DNA of 7,187 bases from Oscillospiraceae bacterium (GTDB lineage Bacteria; Bacillota_A; Clostridia; Oscillospirales; Oscillospiraceae): NCBI GenBank assembly GCA_017627975.1, contig JAGAFT010000072.1:1-7187 (forward strand). Direction: 5' to 3'. Of this stretch, positions 5,047 to 7,187 are shown piece after piece. The position numbers and the translations under genes are program-made. The stretch's first letter is position 1. The number at the start of each line of letters is the position of its first letter. The notes under the pieces are model-generated. The model made no database searches, was not told the DNA's origin, and saw only the letters and a program-made list of their open reading frames with translations.

Positions 5047-6326
5047 GTATGGTTGCGTGGCTTTTGATCAGCTTTGCGGTCCTGATGTTCCTCGGCGTCC
5101 CCATCGGCATCTCGCTTGGCCTCTCCGCCGTGGGCGGCATGCTCTTTATCAACAACAGCACGGACCTGATGACCATCACCAAGCGCATGTTCGAGGGAAT
5201 GAACAGCTGGGCGCTGCTGGCGATTCCTCTTTACACCTTCGCGGGCTACACCATGTCCAAGGGCGGCATTTCCTCCCGTCTGATGGACTTCTGCTATGCC
5301 ATTGTGGGCCACATCTACGGCGGCCTTGCGCATGTGAACGTCCTGGCCTCCATGATCTTCGCCGGCATTTCCGGCTCGGCGGTTGCGGACACCGCGGGCG
5401 TCTCCGGCATGTTCATGCCGACGATGATCAAGAAGGGCTATTCCAAGGAACTGACGGTTACGGTCACGGGCGTGTCCTCCACCGTCGGCATCATTATCCC
5501 GCCGTCCATTCCGATGGTTGTTATCGCGGGCATCTGCTCGATCTCCACCGGCAAGATGTTCCTCGGCGGCATCATTCCCGGCATCCTGATCGGTATCTCT
5601 CAGATGCTGATTTCCTATATCTTCGCCAAGAAGGAGAAGGTGCAGCCGGAGCCCGGCCACTTCTCCATGAGCGAAGTCTGGCGCACCTTCAAGGGCAGCT
5701 GGCCCGCGCTGCTGATGCCGGTCATCATCATCGGCACCATCACCGCCGGTATCGTCTCCCCGACGGAAGCGGGCGCCATCGCGGTGGTCTACGGCCTGAT
5801 CTGCGGCGGTATCGTCTACCGTGAACTCAAATGGGCGGACCTGAAGTTCTGCTTCACCGAAACCGTCCGCGTCTCCGCGCGTATCTTCGTCGTCATCGGC
5901 TGCGCCAAGCTCTACACCATCATGCTCACCACGGCCGGCTTTGACAAGTGGCTCACGGGAGCCATGCTGGGCGTCAGCACGAATCCCACGGTGATCCTGC
6001 TGATGATCCTGCTGCTGTTCTTCATCGTGACGATGTTTATGGAGTCCATCGCGGCCCTGACCCTGTTCATGCCCATTATTTTCCCGATCGCCATGTCCGT
6101 CGGCATCGACCCCATCGTGCTCGGCGTTCTGGTCACGGTCATGATCGGCGTCGGCCTTGTGACGCCGCCGGTAGGAATGTGCATCTATGTCGCCTGCGAC
6201 ATCATGAAAATCACGGTCGGTAGCACGCTTAAGTATCTGCTGTGGTACATTCTGGGCACCTTTGTGGTCATCGGTATCCTGATTGCCTTCCCGCAGCTGA
6301 TCACGGCGCTGGGCGCGTTTGTGTGA
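5043..6326 (+). CDS. TRAP transporter large membrane subunit, DctM family
   Basis: This 427-residue, strongly hydrophobic protein has the length and motif order of the large TRAP subunit, the ion-coupled (usually sodium) permease with an elevator-like transport domain. Visible signatures are GVPIGISLGLSAV at 18-30, FAGISGSAVADTAGVSG at 106-122 followed by MIKKGYS, and IIPPSIPMVV at 151-160. The second, inverted half has GIVSPTEAGAIAVVYGL at 236-252 and GLVTPPVGMCIYVA at 371-384. About a dozen hydrophobic helices can be counted, including 4-30, 137-161, 174-195, 220-240, 279-297, 316-350 and 401-426. The GGGGAGGTGA ribosome site lies inside the end of the small-subunit gene. It is the last gene of the operon. 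Confidence 0.95.
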   Translation: MSMVAWLLISFAVLMFLGVPIGISLGLSAVGGMLFINNSTDLMTITKRMFEGMNSWALLAIPLYTFAGYTMSKGGISSRLMDFCYAIVGHIYGGLAHVNVLASMIFAGISGSAVADTAGVSGMFMPTMIKKGYSKELTVTVTGVSSTVGIIIPPSIPMVVIAGICSISTGKMFLGGIIPGILIGISQMLISYIFAKKEKVQPEPGHFSMSEVWRTFKGSWPALLMPVIIIGTITAGIVSPTEAGAIAVVYGLICGGIVYRELKWADLKFCFTETVRVSARIFVVIGCAKLYTIMLTTAGFDKWLTGAMLGVSTNPTVILLMILLLFFIVTMFMESIAALTLFMPIIFPIAMSVGIDPIVLGVLVTVMIGVGLVTPPVGMCIYVACDIMKITVGSTLKYLLWYILGTFVVIGILIAFPQLITALGAFV

Positions 6327-6372
6327 GCGAGGAGATTGTATCCTCTCATACCGAGAAGCAAACCGAATTCAA

Positions 6373-6408
6373 GAGACCTCGAAGTGGCGGACACTGCTTC
6401 GAGGTTTC
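6373..6408 (+). terminator. Probable terminator hairpin of the TRAP operon
   Basis: GAGACCTCGAAG (6373-6384) pairs with CTTCGAGGTTTC (6397-6408) over 12 bp with one G-U pair and a 12-base loop, starting about 46 bases after the large-subunit stop. Only a short, mixed T-rich stretch (TTTCATTCT) follows, so it is a weak intrinsic terminator at best. Its place at the operon end, before a new promoter, supports the call. Confidence 0.5.
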
Positions 6409-6420
6409 ATTCTATCCTGG

Positions 6421-6474
6421 CAAAAAGAGGGGACTTTTTGGCGTATCCTTTCCCGGTAAACCCGAGGTGGGTTT
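6421..6474. repeat. Two further small inverted repeats in the 270-base gap
   Basis: CAAAAAG (6421-6427) pairs with CTTTTTG (6434-6440), and AAACCC (6458-6463) with GGGTTT (6469-6474), the latter followed by TTTAA. Together with the hairpin at 6373-6408 they may form a composite, inefficient terminator zone. No coding frame, ribosome site or RNA-gene structure is seen between 6327 and 6501. Confidence 0.35.
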
Positions 6475-6501
6475 TAAACTGAAAAAGTTGGTAGGACGGT
6501 C

Positions 6502-6530
6502 TTGCCAAAGCCTCGGAAAGTGGCTATAAT
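6502..6530 (+). promoter_or_regulatory. Near-consensus promoter of the SGNH hydrolase gene
   Basis: TTGCCA (6502-6507) is followed after exactly 17 bases by a perfect TATAAT (6525-6530). Transcription would start near 6537, about 60 bases before the ATG. No TCCTA-N2-TAGGA palindrome is present, so this gene appears to be outside the GntR control seen upstream. Confidence 0.75.
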
Positions 6531-6596
6531 CAAAACAGAATCAGGACAGTCCGCTCGCGAGAAAGCCGGAAGGGACTGCTGAAAGGAGGCCGGACA

Positions 6597-7187
6597 ATGG
6601 GTACAATCATATGTCTCGGAGACAGCCTAACCTATGGATACGGGGTGCGCAGAGCACAGTGCTGGACAGAGCTGGCCGCCGAACTGAGCGGCTGGAACGT
6701 AATAAACCGCGGAATCTGCGGCGACACGACCGGCGGAATGCTGGTCCGGATGCGTGAAATCCTGCAGGAGGGGATCGGAGAGCGGAGCGAGCGCTGCTTC
6801 CTGTTGATGGGCGGATGCAACGACATCTTTTTCTCCGGGAGCAGCACGGGGGCGAGAGAGAATATGGCTGCCATGGCACATCAGCTTTTCGCAGAGGGAG
6901 AGATGCCGCTGATTGCCGTCGGACCCGGGATTGCCAAGGGGGACTTCCCGTCAATGTGGGCCGATCTGGTGGATTTCCCGACGGCAGGGGAAGTTATCCG
7001 GGAGTACTACGAGTGGCTGGAGCATTTCTGCTTAAGCTTCGGTGTCAGGATGATCGATTTTCGGGGGGATTTCCGTAATCGGAACGGAAACATCAGGACA
7101 GAACTCTATCTGGACGGACTGCATCTCAACCCGGAGGGCCACCGTGTGATGGCCGAACGGGTAGCAAAGGTGCTCGGCGTGATGGAC
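6597..7187 (+). CDS. SGNH/GDSL-family hydrolase (partial, 3' end beyond window)
   Basis: 197 residues are read with no stop before the window end; families of this type are about 200-220 long, so it is nearly complete. The four SGNH blocks are present: GDSLT at 8-12 with the nucleophile S10, NRGICGDTT at 37-45 with the oxyanion glycine G39, GGCND at 72-76 with the N75 oxyanion residue, and DGLHLNPEGH at 173-182 with D173 and H176 completing the triad. There is no signal peptide, so it is probably a cytoplasmic esterase, lipase/thioesterase-like enzyme or deacetylase; the acyl substrate is unknown. A strong AAAGGAGG site precedes the ATG. It has its own promoter and lies after a likely terminator, so a link to the TRAP system is not supported beyond adjacency. 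Confidence 0.9.
   Translation, partial: MGTIICLGDSLTYGYGVRRAQCWTELAAELSGWNVINRGICGDTTGGMLVRMREILQEGIGERSERCFLLMGGCNDIFFSGSSTGARENMAAMAHQLFAEGEMPLIAVGPGIAKGDFPSMWADLVDFPTAGEVIREYYEWLEHFCLSFGVRMIDFRGDFRNRNGNIRTELYLDGLHLNPEGHRVMAERVAKVLGVMD

Noticed and set aside
4842..5660. Minus-strand frame spanning the two TRAP membrane genes
   Set aside because: Its histidine/aspartate/arginine-rich composition is typical of the complement of hydrophobic coding sequence, and it crosses a well-supported ATGA gene junction.

Overview
The window looks like chromosomal DNA of a moderately GC-rich anaerobic bacterium, most likely Bacillota/Clostridia. The reasons are strong GGAGG-type ribosome binding sites, short operons, a split (two-gene) transketolase, and protein tails such as EEAAA. 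A TRAP-rich diderm lineage such as Synergistota is not excluded. No mobile element, CRISPR array, tRNA or rRNA was found. The window reads as one ordinary, coherent catabolic/uptake locus plus the start of an unrelated gene.

Layout. On the minus strand, 1439 down to 1 carries a two-gene transketolase operon: the N-terminal ThDP-binding subunit (621..1439), then the C-terminal subunit (606..1, cut by the window edge). A GntR/FadR-type regulator (1730..2455) follows on the plus strand with its own promoter. Next is a plus-strand operon: an Asp/Glu-racemase-superfamily protein (2643..3314), then a complete tripartite TRAP transporter. The transporter consists of the periplasmic/extracellular binding protein (3396..4400), the small membrane subunit (4516..5046) and the large membrane subunit (5043..6326). 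After a 270-base gap with several inverted repeats, an SGNH/GDSL hydrolase (6597..7187) starts from its own near-consensus promoter and runs off the end.

How it fits together. The same 18-base sequence, containing the palindrome TCCTA-N2-TAGGA, lies at the start of both operons that flank the regulator gene. In each case it sits just downstream of a plausible -10 box, which is where a repressor would act. The simplest model is that the GntR protein binds these two sites and controls uptake (TRAP, with the racemase-like enzyme) and central processing (transketolase) together. TRAP transporters usually carry organic acids, and transketolase moves two-carbon units between sugar phosphates. A sugar acid or similar carboxylated or sulfonated sugar derivative is therefore a reasonable guess for the substrate. 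The kinase, dehydrogenase or aldolase that would name it are not in the window and may lie beyond position 1.

Points of most interest are the paired operator, a second inverted repeat next to the racemase/TRAP promoter, a racemase-family protein lacking the usual second catalytic cysteine, a TRAP binding protein with no lipoprotein cysteine, and a perfect 14-bp hairpin between the binding-protein gene and the membrane genes.
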